64,000 bases of DNA from CALMEC01 sp964434425 (GTDB taxonomy: Bacteria; Actinomycetota; Thermoleophilia; Miltoncostaeales; Miltoncostaeaceae). Both the position numbers and the translations under genes were made by a program. This document shows positions 7,678 to 18,812 of the stretch, piece after piece (the stretch's first letter is position 1; each line of letters starts with the position of its first letter). The notes under the pieces were generated by a model. That model did not search any database, had not been told where the DNA came from, and saw only the letters and a program-made list of their open reading frames with translations. The stretch covers positions 62,001 to 126,000 of the forward strand of contig CAYSVH010000004.1 of assembly GCA_964434425.1 (NCBI GenBank), read 5' to 3'.

Positions 7678-7725
7678 CCATGGTCTCCCCCATGGTCCGT
7701 GTCGTTCCCCCATGGCCCCCCATGG
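7678..7725. repeat. Cluster of four CCCCCATGG repeats
   Basis: CCATGG within C-runs occurs at 7678, 7690, 7710 and 7720, three of them as CCCCCATGGTC. It lies between the last element gene and tRNA-Arg. It could be an integrase arm-site array or simple slippage; no function is shown. Confidence 0.5.
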
Positions 7726-7804
7726 TCCGAGAACGCATTTCCTAACAATCCGAGCCCCCGTCGATGAATCCGGGAAAAACCGTTAAGAGCAGGGAAGAAG
7801 TGGA

Positions 7805-7877
7805 CGCGCCCGGGAGGATTCGAACCTCCGACATTCGGCTTAGAAGGCCGCTGCTCTGTCCCCTGAGCTACGGGCGC
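7805..7877 (-). tRNA. tRNA-Arg (anticodon TCT)
   Basis: The reverse strand folds as a tRNA: acceptor stem GCGCCCG/CGGGCGC, D arm GCTCAGGGGACAGAGC, anticodon arm GGCCTTCTAAGCC with anticodon TCT (codon AGA), and T arm GGAGGTTCGAATCCTCC. The 3' CCA is not encoded. Its 3' end faces the mobile element, as expected for an integrated element that used the tRNA 3' end as attB. Confidence 0.93.
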
Positions 7878-7991
7878 TCGCGTCGCGCGACACTGTACCG
7901 CGCCTTACCCCATCGTCACAGCGCCCAAAAATCACGATCGGCCCGAGGTGACGAGCACCCCGGGCCGATCGATGCTCAGATGAGCGTGGTA

Positions 7992-9002
7992 CTACGAGAG
8001 GTACTTCGAGGCGTCGATGCCGTGCTCCGACATGAGCTTCTCGAAGGTCTCACGCATCTCGTCAGGGTAGTCCGGCAGGTCGCCCTGCGCGAGGACGTCC
8101 TCGGCGCGCTTCTTGATGTTGGGGCCGAAGTCCCAGTCATCGTCGGCGATGAGGCGCTTGATCTCCTTGGCCGGCCAGGAGACGACGCCGGGGTCGCGGT
8201 GGAACTGCTCCGCGAGCCGGTCGATCTCCTCGAAGCGACCCGCGATCGGGGCCTGCTCCTGGATCATGCCCTTCTCGCCGAGGACCTCCTTGAGGCCGTC
8301 CAGCATCGGAAGGGGCTTGCCGTACTCACCGTCGTGGAAGAGCTTCTCGAACTTGATCCGGGGACGCTGACCGCCGCCCGTACGATCCTCGAGCGGGTAG
8401 CCGATGACCATGCCCCAGGTGAGCTTGAAGTTCGGCGCGAGACCGAACGCCTTCTCCACACCTCCCGGCTTACGGCCGAAGGCGAGGAGGCAGGATCCGA
8501 CACCCAGAGACGCGGCGGCGACGGTTGCCTGACCGACAGCCTGTCCGGTCTCGAACCGCAGGAGCGCATCGGTCCGCTCGGTGGGGAAGCTCATCAGGCG
8601 GGGGACCGTCTGAGTCATGGTGAACTCGTAGTTCCAGCCGTGGTACTTGCTGAGAGCACCGGAGAGGGCAAGCGTCGACAGACCGTCGTTGGCGCGGCCG
8701 TACCACGCGTTCAGGTTGGTGAGCCAGAAGATCAGGTGTGAAGCCTGGTTGATCATCTGGACGTTGAACCCGGAGACGCACTCTTCGATGTCGTCCCACA
8801 GGTCGCAGTTCTCCTTCTGGACAACGATCGCCTCGGTGGCGTTGATGTTGCCCTGACACGACGACATGCGCGCCGCCTGGAGAATGGTCTGGACCTTCCA
8901 GTCCTCGACCTTCTTGTCAGGATCGTAGTACCGGATGGTGCGCCGGTCGCCGATGGCTTGAAGGACGGAGACGTCTTTGATGTCAGACGCGGAAACGGAC
9001 AT
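7992..9002 (-). CDS. Nitroreductase-family protein with long C-terminal extension
   Basis: 336 residues. Residues about 12-220 fit the FMN-dependent nitroreductase fold: the N-terminal GDRRTIRYY phosphate/FMN motif, the QAARMSSCQGN helix, and the GVGSCLLAFGRKPGG and WGMVIGYP segments near the C-terminal end of the fold. About 110 further residues, largely charged helices, follow and are not part of the usual family (about 200 residues). Substrate unknown; family members reduce nitro groups or quinones or break C-C bonds with NAD(P)H. AGGGGG lies four bases before the ATG. Monocistronic, divergent from the next gene. Confidence 0.75.
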   Translation of the reverse strand: MSVSASDIKDVSVLQAIGDRRTIRYYDPDKKVEDWKVQTILQAARMSSCQGNINATEAIVVQKENCDLWDDIEECVSGFNVQMINQASHLIFWLTNLNAWYGRANDGLSTLALSGALSKYHGWNYEFTMTQTVPRLMSFPTERTDALLRFETGQAVGQATVAAASLGVGSCLLAFGRKPGGVEKAFGLAPNFKLTWGMVIGYPLEDRTGGGQRPRIKFEKLFHDGEYGKPLPMLDGLKEVLGEKGMIQEQAPIAGRFEEIDRLAEQFHRDPGVVSWPAKEIKRLIADDDWDFGPNIKKRAEDVLAQGDLPDYPDEMRETFEKLMSEHGIDASKYLS

Positions 9003-9192
9003 TGGACCCCCTGGTCAGCTTGCGAACCTCGAGCATTTGGACAGGCACCGAGTGCCCCTGCGGACACGATGCCGAACGGGAATCTAACGGACCGCGGCGG
9101 CGTTCGCACCCTTTGCAACGATTTCGTTTCCGGGAATGAAACGGGCGAGATCAACCGCCGGATTCGGACCCGAACGGTCGTCCGAAAATGGG

Positions 9193-9198
9193 TAGGAT
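9193..9198 (+). promoter_or_regulatory. Leaderless -10 element (TAGGAT)
   Basis: TAGGAT ends six bases before the ATG at 9205 and no ribosome binding site is present, which fits a transcript starting at or next to the start codon. Confidence 0.45.
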
Positions 9199-9204
9199 GC
9201 CGCC

Positions 9205-9564
9205 ATGCCGAAACTTCTCTTTGTCACCGCACCCACCGACGAGGTCCTCAACAAGGAGGGCAAGGTCCGCTTCCCCGGTACCGACAAGGCCATCGAGGCC
9301 CTCACGGAAGCCGGCTGGGAAGTCGTCACCTGCGGCGTCGACTGGCCCGAGCCCCTCAACAAGGCCGGTGAGATCACGCCGGACGCCGCCCTCGTCTCGA
9401 CCTACAAGCGCGTTCCGCGCTCACGCGACTGCGCATCGATGCTGGCACGCATGAGCGACGTTCCCGTTTACACGGTCGGCGTCCTCCAGAAGGACGACGC
9501 GTTCCGCACCATGGCGCCCACCGTCGGCGTACTTCGCAACATCGGAGAGCTCCCCCTGCCGTAG
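9205..9564 (+). CDS. Conserved-looking hypothetical protein
   Basis: 119-residue soluble alpha/beta protein beginning MPKLLFVTAPTDEVL. Alternating strands and helices (LLFVTAP, GWEVVTCGVDWPE, DAALVSTYKRVP, VPVYTVGVLQKDD) look like a small Rossmann-like or receiver-like fold, but no catalytic motif is recognised. Start supported by the leaderless -10 box just upstream. Not in an operon with the DUF11 gene that follows, which has its own strong ribosome binding site. Confidence 0.6.
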   Translation: MPKLLFVTAPTDEVLNKEGKVRFPGTDKAIEALTEAGWEVVTCGVDWPEPLNKAGEITPDAALVSTYKRVPRSRDCASMLARMSDVPVYTVGVLQKDDAFRTMAPTVGVLRNIGELPLP

Positions 9565-9602
9565 TCGACTTCGGTCGCCCGGTGCCATCGGGGAGGGAGA
9601 TC

Positions 9603-11831
9603 TTGGCACCAGCAGTCACGATCGGATCCGGCCACATGAGGGCCGCGTCGTCCAGGAGGATCATCCCTCTCGTCGTCGCGGCCCTCGTCGCCTTGTGGGC
9701 CGCGGGCCCGGCGTCCGCCCTCCCGGTCGGCCTCGTCAAATCGGTCACCGACGTGAACGGCGGGGTCGTCGAACCGGGCGACATCCTGGAGTACCGGATC
9801 GTCGCCAGAAACCCCCCTCCGTTGCCGGCCGCCGGCGTCGTCGTGACCGACCCGATCCCCGCCGGCACCACGTACGTGGCCGGCAGCCTCGTGCTGGACG
9901 GCGTCGCGCGAACCGACGCGATCGACGCCGACGGAGCCCAGATCGTGCTGGGGACCCCGACGTTCATCCTCGGCACCATGCCGGCGAGCACGACGGCGAC
10001 CCGCGTCGTGACCTTCCGGGTGCGGGCGAACCCCACCCTCGCCGACGGCTCTGTCATCTCGAACCGGGCGACGGCGACGTACGTGCCGGGTGTCGCCCTG
10101 TCGAACGTGCTCAACACCACCGTGACCATCCTCCCGCCGGTGCTCACCGCGAACGTCACGGCGACGGATCTGAACGGCGGCGACGTCCAGCCGGGCGACA
10201 TCCTCCGCCACACCCTCACGACCGTGAACGTCGGCACCGGCCCGGCGGCCAACGTCGTCGCGACCAGCGGGCTGCCGCCGCGGACGACCCTCGTCCCGGG
10301 CACGCTGACGATCGACGGGGTCTCCCGCACGGACGCCACCGGTGACGACAGCGGTGAGATCGGTCCCGGCGGCGGCACGTTCCGCCTGGGAACCGGCGCC
10401 GATGCGACCACCGGCGGGCAGATCGCCCCGGGAGGGGGCACCGCGACGGTCACGTTCGACGTGCGCGTGGACGACGATGTGATGGACGGGACATCGATCA
10501 CCCACGGCGCGACCGTGCGCTACACGCGCGTCGTCGGCGGACCCGTCCTCGTGGCGACGGCACCGACCTCGACGACGGTCGTCTCGGCGCCCCCCGGACT
10601 CACGCTCGAGAAGACGGTCGTCGACGTGAACGGCGGCGATGTTGAACCCGGTGACGTCCTCGCCTACAACGTGACCGCGTCGAGCACCGGGGTCGGCTTC
10701 GCCCGCGACGTCATCGCCCGCGACGCCGTCCCGGCGGGCACGGCGTATGTGCCCGGCAGCCTCGGCGTGAACGGGGTGCCGGTGTCTGACGCCAGCGCCG
10801 ATGACGTCGCCGAGATCACGGGCGGCGAGGTCGTCGCCCGCCTGGGCGTCGGAGCGGACTCCTCCCAGGGCGGTGTCATGCCGCCGGGGACGACGGCGAC
10901 GTTCTCGTTCCAGGTGGTGGTGAACGCCGATCTCGCCGACGGAACCGTGTTCGCCAACCAGGCGCACGCCCAGTTCCACGGATTCGCGGACGGGCTCCCC
11001 CGGACGGCGTCGTCGGGCGTCGTGGGCACGACCGTCACCAACGTCCCGCGCACGCCGAACGTCGTCATCACCGAGCGATTCGTCCTCGTGTACGACGCCG
11101 ACGGGGACGGACTCATCGGCCCCGGCGACTTCGTCCAGTACACGATCACGATCGCGAACACCGGCCGGGGGTCGGCCACGAACGTGACGTTCGACCAGCT
11201 GATCCCGTCCGTCGGCACGTTCATCAACCGCAGCCTCTTCATCACCCGGGGCACGGCCCGTTTCCGGGCGCCCCGGACGATCACGGTGTCGATTCCGACG
11301 CTGGCCCCGCAGGAGACGGTGTCGGCGGCGTACGTCGTTCGCCTGAAGCCGACGGTCACCAGCACCGCCCAGCTCGTGACCCGGTCCTCCGTCACCGCCG
11401 GCGTCGTCAACCCCGGACCGGCCGTTCCCAGTCAGCCGGTCGCACGTCCGCCCCGGCTGCGCATGACCATTCGCGGTCCCCGCCGGATACGCGCCGGCGA
11501 GTTGGCCACCTACCACGTGCACATCGCGAACCTGAGTCGCCGCAACGTCACCAGCCTCACCCTCCAGCAGGTCATTCCCCGCGGTCTCGCCGTCGCCGGA
11601 AGCGCCCCGCGCCTCACCTTCTCGCGGTCACATCCGCGCTGGCGGATCGGGGTGATCCGTGCCGGCTCGAGCGTCACGCTGGTCGTCAGGTTCCGGGCGG
11701 CACGCACGGCCCGCGGCCTCCGCACGAACCAGGTGCGGCTCACCGGCACCACGATCACCCCGCTCACGCTCCGTGCGCCGCTGACGATCCTCCCGGCACG
11801 ACGCGCTCCGGTTCCCCGGGTGGTCGGCTGA
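9603..11831 (+). CDS. Secreted DUF11-repeat surface protein
   Basis: 742 residues. TTG at 9603 is preferred because GGGAGGGAG lies just upstream; ATG 9636 has no site. A signal peptide (about residues 12-40, ending AGPASA) is followed by four DUF11 Ig-like domains starting KSVTDVNGG, TATDLNGG, KTVVDVNGG and VYDADGDG, each with a PGD-[IV]LxY strand, plus a fifth divergent domain (RAGELATYHVHIANLS). DUF11 domains are wall-associated beta-sandwich modules. No LPXTG or membrane anchor at the C-terminus (ends LPARRAPVPRVVG), so it is probably secreted or bound non-covalently to the wall. Confidence 0.75.
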   Translation: MAPAVTIGSGHMRAASSRRIIPLVVAALVALWAAGPASALPVGLVKSVTDVNGGVVEPGDILEYRIVARNPPPLPAAGVVVTDPIPAGTTYVAGSLVLDGVARTDAIDADGAQIVLGTPTFILGTMPASTTATRVVTFRVRANPTLADGSVISNRATATYVPGVALSNVLNTTVTILPPVLTANVTATDLNGGDVQPGDILRHTLTTVNVGTGPAANVVATSGLPPRTTLVPGTLTIDGVSRTDATGDDSGEIGPGGGTFRLGTGADATTGGQIAPGGGTATVTFDVRVDDDVMDGTSITHGATVRYTRVVGGPVLVATAPTSTTVVSAPPGLTLEKTVVDVNGGDVEPGDVLAYNVTASSTGVGFARDVIARDAVPAGTAYVPGSLGVNGVPVSDASADDVAEITGGEVVARLGVGADSSQGGVMPPGTTATFSFQVVVNADLADGTVFANQAHAQFHGFADGLPRTASSGVVGTTVTNVPRTPNVVITERFVLVYDADGDGLIGPGDFVQYTITIANTGRGSATNVTFDQLIPSVGTFINRSLFITRGTARFRAPRTITVSIPTLAPQETVSAAYVVRLKPTVTSTAQLVTRSSVTAGVVNPGPAVPSQPVARPPRLRMTIRGPRRIRAGELATYHVHIANLSRRNVTSLTLQQVIPRGLAVAGSAPRLTFSRSHPRWRIGVIRAGSSVTLVVRFRAARTARGLRTNQVRLTGTTITPLTLRAPLTILPARRAPVPRVVG

Positions 11832-12048
11832 CCCAGGACCGGCCCCGAGGACATCGGGCCCGCACACGATCGCGACACGCGCCCGTTCCTGAGCCCTGCA
11901 CCGAACGCTCCGGCCGGCCGGTGGCGATGCGGCGACGGCCATGTCGCCGGCGCCCGGGGCTATGCTCGCCCCGCTTCGGCGTGCCCCAGGGCACCGTCCA
12001 TCCACGTCCGAACAACCCCTCGCCACGCCTCCCGAAACAGGAGAGAAC

Positions 12049-12441
12049 ATGATTCAGGGCTTCAAGACCTTCATCACCCGCGGAAACGTCATCGACCTGG
12101 CCATCGCGGTCGTCATCGGCACGGCCTTCGCCAAGGTGGTCGACGTCGTCGTGGGCGCGCTCGTCGATCCGATCCTCACGCGCATCGGGGGTGGCAGCGT
12201 GGGTGACGGTCTCGGCATCCAGCTCGGTGACGACGGCAACGCCGCCACCTTCATCGACATCGGCGCGATGATCAACGCGCTCATCGTCTTCCTGCTGACG
12301 GCCCTCGTCGTCTACTTCGTGTTCGTCGTCCCGATGAACACGATGATCGAGCGCCGCAACCGCGGTAAGGAGGCCGAGGAAGAGGAGGTCGAGGAGAACG
12401 TCGCCCTTCTCCGGGAGATCCGCGACCTGCTCAAGAGGTAG
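12049..12441 (+). CDS. mscL: Large-conductance mechanosensitive channel MscL
   Basis: 130-residue homopentameric osmotic safety valve of the cytoplasmic membrane. The N-terminal amphipathic helix (IQGFKTFITRGN) leads to TM1 with the pore-lining VIDLAIAVVIGTAFAKVV, a periplasmic loop (residues about 45-70), TM2 (NALIVFLLTALVVYFVFVV) and an acidic cytoplasmic helix (EEEEVEENVALLREIRDLL). Start ATG 12049 has AGGAG seven bases upstream. Length is normal. A TATGCT box near 11960 may be its promoter. Confidence 0.95.
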   Translation: MIQGFKTFITRGNVIDLAIAVVIGTAFAKVVDVVVGALVDPILTRIGGGSVGDGLGIQLGDDGNAATFIDIGAMINALIVFLLTALVVYFVFVVPMNTMIERRNRGKEAEEEEVEENVALLREIRDLLKR

Positions 12442-12447
12442 AGGAGG

Positions 12448-12532
12448 GAGATGGTTGGTCCCGCGGATCCGTGGAACCAGCCATCTCGCCCTCGGCTGAC
12501 CGGACTCCGCGGTGTCGTGCCGCGGAGTCCGG
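12448..12532. terminator. Two hairpins between convergent mscL and tetR
   Basis: Stem 1 pairs 12448-12459 with 12476-12487 (one mismatch). Stem 2 is a perfect 13-bp stem, 12500-12512 with 12520-12532, around a 7-nt loop. No U tract. Position between convergent genes suggests bidirectional termination. Confidence 0.65.
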
Positions 12533-12556
12533 TTGCCGCCACGCCCGCCCGGACGT

Positions 12557-13135
12557 TCAGTCCGGTCGGCCACCCCGCACGTCACGTTCCACCAGGCCGA
12601 GAAGGCCGGAGCGCAGCCGGGCGAGTTGCTCCGCCTCCGGCGTGCCGCCCCACAGAAGCGCACCCCCAGCCCCGTCGCTCGCCGAGATCACGATCTGCTG
12701 CACGCCCGGTGACACACCGTCCTTCGCCAGGTCGCGATCCCACCTGCGGGCGTCCTCGGCCGCGAGTTCCGCCGCCTCGGGGATGGACATGAGCTGACCG
12801 ATGATCACGAGCCGGATCCTCTCGTCGCCGGTGAGCAGGCCGGGATCGAGGCTGACGTTCACGTAGGCACGCGTCAGGCGACCGGGACCGTCATCCTCGG
12901 TCTCCGCGTGGTCCATGACGCGGTCGCGGAAGCCGTCGCAGAACGCGCGGACGATCGCGAGGAAGAGGTCGTCCTTGGACGGGAAGTGATAAATCAGCCC
13001 GCCCTTCGAGACGTCGGCCGCGCGGGCGATGGCGTCGAGCGACACCAGCACGCCGCGCTCGGCGATCAGCCGGGAGGCCGCGGCGACGATGTCGTTGCGC
13101 GTCTTCTCGGCGGACCGGCCTGCCGTGCGTCCCAT
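12557..13135 (-). CDS. TetR-family repressor
   Basis: 192 residues. The N-terminal HTH (about 10-58: IVAAASRLIAERG, SLDAIARAADVSKGGLIYHF, SKDDLF) is a classic TetR domain; the rest is the helical ligand/dimer domain. GGAGGAGG precedes a GTG/ATG pair; ATG 13135 is used. It is divergent from the MFS exporter gene, and a palindrome lies in the shared promoter region, so it most likely represses itself and the exporter until a ligand binds. Confidence 0.9.
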   Translation of the reverse strand: MGRTAGRSAEKTRNDIVAAASRLIAERGVLVSLDAIARAADVSKGGLIYHFPSKDDLFLAIVRAFCDGFRDRVMDHAETEDDGPGRLTRAYVNVSLDPGLLTGDERIRLVIIGQLMSIPEAAELAAEDARRWDRDLAKDGVSPGVQQIVISASDGAGGALLWGGTPEAEQLARLRSGLLGLVERDVRGGRPD

Positions 13136-13190
13136 CACCCTCCTCCGTCGCCGCGAGGTCGCCAGATGCCCGGGGCACCCTCGAAAACTT

Positions 13191-13210
13191 TACCGACTAG
13201 ACGGTATAGT
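13191..13210 (+). promoter_or_regulatory. TetR operator overlapping -10 box of the exporter
   Basis: TACCG-ACTAGA-CGGTA (13191-13206) is an inverted repeat typical of TetR-type operators. It overlaps TATAGT (13205-13210), which lies 11 bases before the exporter ATG. Binding here would block transcription. Confidence 0.7.
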
Positions 13211-13221
13211 TTCCAGTCGCC

Positions 13222-14748
13222 ATGAGCCACGCCCCGTCCGATTCGTCACCCCTCTCGCCACGACGCCGGTGGATCGCGCTGGCGGTGCTCACGCTGGCCA
13301 TCGTCATCCTCGCCGTCGACGCAACGGTGCTCTATCTGGCGGTCCCCTCCCTCACCGAGGATCTCGCGCCGTCGGCCTCCCAGATCCTGTGGATCGGCGA
13401 CATCTACTCGCTGGCGATCGCCGGCCTGCTGATCGTCATGGGCGCGCTGGCCGACCGCATCGGCCGCAAGCGGCTCCTTCTCATCGGTGCGGCCGGATTC
13501 GGGGCGGCGTCGGCCATGGCCGCATGGTCCACGACCCCCGAGATGCTCATCGTCGCCCGGCTCCTGCTGGGCGTCACGGGCGCGACGCTGATGCCGTCCA
13601 CCCTCGCCCTCATCCGCAACATCTTCCCCGACCCGGCCCAGCGCGCACGCGCCATCGCCATCTGGGCGGCCGCCATGGGCGGAGGCGCGGCGCTCGGTCC
13701 GGTGGTGGGCGGTGTGCTCCTCGACCACTTCTGGTGGGGTTCGGTGTTCATCATCAACCTGCCGATCATGGCGGTGCTCATCGTCGCCGGCGCGATCGTC
13801 CTCCCCGAGTCGCGCGACCCGGATCCCGGGCGCTTCGACCTGCTGTCGGCCGCGCTGTCGATGGCGTCCCTGGTGCCGCTCGTCTACGCGATCAAGCAGG
13901 CCGTGACCGAGGGGATGTCCGTGCCGGTGATCGTCTTGGTCACGGTCAGCGTCGTCGCCGGCGGGCTGTTCGTCCGCCGTCAGATGCGGCTGGACGCGCC
14001 TCTGGTCGACATCACGCTCTTCCGCGTGCCGGCCTTCACCGGCGCCGTGGTGTCGACGTTCATCTCGGTGTTCGCGATGATGGGTTTTCTCTTCTTCTTC
14101 TCCCAGTATCTCCAGCTGGTGCGGGGGTACCGGCCGCTCGTCGCCGGCCTCGCCGAACTCCCCGCCACCGTTGCGACCATCGTCGTGGTCGCACTGGTCG
14201 GCGTGGCCCTCCGGACGCTCGGGCCGGGACGGTCGATCGGCATCAGCCTGCTGCTGATCTCCGTGGGGCTCGGGGCCATGGCGCTCGCGCTGGAGGCCGA
14301 GCACTACGTCTGGCTGGCACTCGCCCTCGTCCCCATCGGACTCGGGATGGGCATGGCGACGGCACTCGCCACCGAGACGGTGGTCTCGGCCGCGCCGCCC
14401 GAGAAGTCGGGGGCCGCCTCCGCCGTGAGCGAGACGGCCTACGAGCTGGGGGTCGGGCTGGGCATCGCGGTGCTCGGCTCCGTGGTGACGTATCTGTACC
14501 GGTCCGCCGTGCCGATCCCCGGCGGAACGAGCCCCGCCGATGTCGTCCACATCCAGGACTCGCTCGCCACGGCGCTGCCGGTCCTGGAGGACGATCCCGT
14601 CGCGACCGAAGGGGCGATGGGCGCCTTCGTGGATGCGATGCAGGTGGCGTCGCTCGCGGCCGCGATCGTGACGCTGGTCGCCGTCTGGGTGGCCTGGGCG
14701 CTCATCCCGTCCCGGCGACTGCGGCCCGCCGACCACCCATCGCACTGA
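13222..14748 (+). CDS. MFS drug exporter, DHA2 (14-TM) family
   Basis: 508-residue proton-coupled multidrug exporter of the EmrB/QacA type. Motif A (GALADRIGRKR) lies after TM2 and motif C (GAALGPVVGGVLLD) in TM5; hydrophobic segments support 14 helices. Divergent from the TetR gene with a shared operator, the standard layout for an inducible efflux pump. Substrate is not predictable from sequence. Confidence 0.88.
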   Translation: MSHAPSDSSPLSPRRRWIALAVLTLAIVILAVDATVLYLAVPSLTEDLAPSASQILWIGDIYSLAIAGLLIVMGALADRIGRKRLLLIGAAGFGAASAMAAWSTTPEMLIVARLLLGVTGATLMPSTLALIRNIFPDPAQRARAIAIWAAAMGGGAALGPVVGGVLLDHFWWGSVFIINLPIMAVLIVAGAIVLPESRDPDPGRFDLLSAALSMASLVPLVYAIKQAVTEGMSVPVIVLVTVSVVAGGLFVRRQMRLDAPLVDITLFRVPAFTGAVVSTFISVFAMMGFLFFFSQYLQLVRGYRPLVAGLAELPATVATIVVVALVGVALRTLGPGRSIGISLLLISVGLGAMALALEAEHYVWLALALVPIGLGMGMATALATETVVSAAPPEKSGAASAVSETAYELGVGLGIAVLGSVVTYLYRSAVPIPGGTSPADVVHIQDSLATALPVLEDDPVATEGAMGAFVDAMQVASLAAAIVTLVAVWVAWALIPSRRLRPADHPSH

Positions 14749-14793
14749 CATCGCCAGCCCGGCCGAGGGCCGATTCCGGGCCGGCGCCCGGAG

Positions 14794-17667
<2,874 letters not shown>

Positions 17668-17711
17668 CGAGGTGCTCCTCGTGTGGGCGTGCGTCGTCAG
17701 CGCCCCCGCTG

Positions 17712-17868
17712 TCCGTTTGCCTGAGAGATGCACCCGGGATCCGGGCTTTCCCCATCGGCGGGATGTCGCCATCCTCTCTCCAGCGTCACCGCGCCACCAC
17801 GGTCCGGGTGCCTGAGAGTTTCCGGGGCGGTTGCTCCTTCGGCGACGGCTCGAAACCGTCTCTCCCAC
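17712..17868 (-). ncRNA. Tandem glycine riboswitch controlling gcvP
   Basis: On the minus strand two aptamers follow each other: the first has GGGAGAG, GCCGAAGGAGCAA and CTCTCAGGCA; the second has GGAGAGAGG, CCGATGGGGAAAGCCC and TCTCTCAGGCAAACGGACAG. These are the conserved cores of gcvT-type glycine riboswitches. Binding of glycine is expected to turn gcvP on. Confidence 0.92.
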
Positions 17869-18032
17869 GGCGGCGATCGGTGGCGGCAGAGTAGCAGCGT
17901 CTCAGACCGGGTCGGCACCCGGCTGTGCGCCGGCGACCGGTCTGTGCGGCGAAATCGTCCCTCCGTGACCCCGGCCGCGAGAGGCACCCGTCGTCACCGG
18001 TAGACGGAACCCTTCGGCCGTACTCGGCCTCG

Positions 18033-18812
18033 CTACGTGCCCGGGTCGTCGCCGCGCCGCGCCGTCGCGATCAGCCCGTGGTAGCCGGGCCGCCGGCCGA
18101 TGAAGAACGAGTCGATCTCGAGCACCGCACGGACGGCCTTCGACGCGAGGCCCGGGGGCGCTCCCCCCACACCGCCCCCGCCACCGGCCTCCATGCGCCG
18201 GCGCATCACGCGCCGGTAGACGTGGCGGTGGAAGAAGCCCGTCATGGGGAAACCCCAGCCGAGCACGTCGATGTCGACGAAGCCCGCGGCGGCCAGGCGC
18301 TCGTGGAGCCCCTCCACCGTGTAGCGGCGCCGGTGTCCCGCCCACTGGTCGGTCCAGTCGTAGCGATAGGGATTCGCGGGAACGGTCACCAGGAGGAAAC
18401 CGCCCGGGCGAAGCACCTGGGCGAACTCCGTGAGCGCCTCCCGGTCGTTGTCGAGGTGCTCGAGCACCTCGGCGCAGACGACACCGTCGAACTCCCCGGC
18501 CGGCAGGTCGAGCGCGCCTGTGCCGAGCTCCGATCGCAGGACCGGATGGGCCTCCTCCCGACCTCGGGCGGAGAGCATTCCGCGTATGCGGTCGCAGAAG
18601 GCGGCGCTCGCGTCGACCGACGTGACCTCCAGGCCGGCGTCGATCATCCTCATGGTGAGGCTGCCCGCGCCGGCTCCGGCGTTCAGCACCCTCCGACCGG
18701 ACAGCGCGGGGAGAAGACGCCGCAGCACCACGGCCTCACGGTAGTCGTGGCGCGGGCCGTAGAACTCCGGGGCGTCACCCCAGGTGTGCGCCGTGACATC
18801 GGTCTCGCTCAT
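18033..18812 (-). CDS. Class I SAM-dependent methyltransferase
   Basis: 259 residues. Motif I VLNAGAGAGSLT (about 42-53), the acidic SVDAS loop, DGVVCAEVLEHL (about 110) and LRPGGFLLVTVP give a UbiE/UbiG-like fold. The C-terminal part is basic with a Gly-rich linker. Its start overlaps the stop of the glycosyltransferase gene by 4 bp, so the two act as one transcript, probably in modification of a glycan or lipid. Substrate unknown. Confidence 0.8.
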   Translation of the reverse strand: MSETDVTAHTWGDAPEFYGPRHDYREAVVLRRLLPALSGRRVLNAGAGAGSLTMRMIDAGLEVTSVDASAAFCDRIRGMLSARGREEAHPVLRSELGTGALDLPAGEFDGVVCAEVLEHLDNDREALTEFAQVLRPGGFLLVTVPANPYRYDWTDQWAGHRRRYTVEGLHERLAAAGFVDIDVLGWGFPMTGFFHRHVYRRVMRRRMEAGGGGGVGGAPPGLASKAVRAVLEIDSFFIGRRPGYHGLIATARRGDDPGT

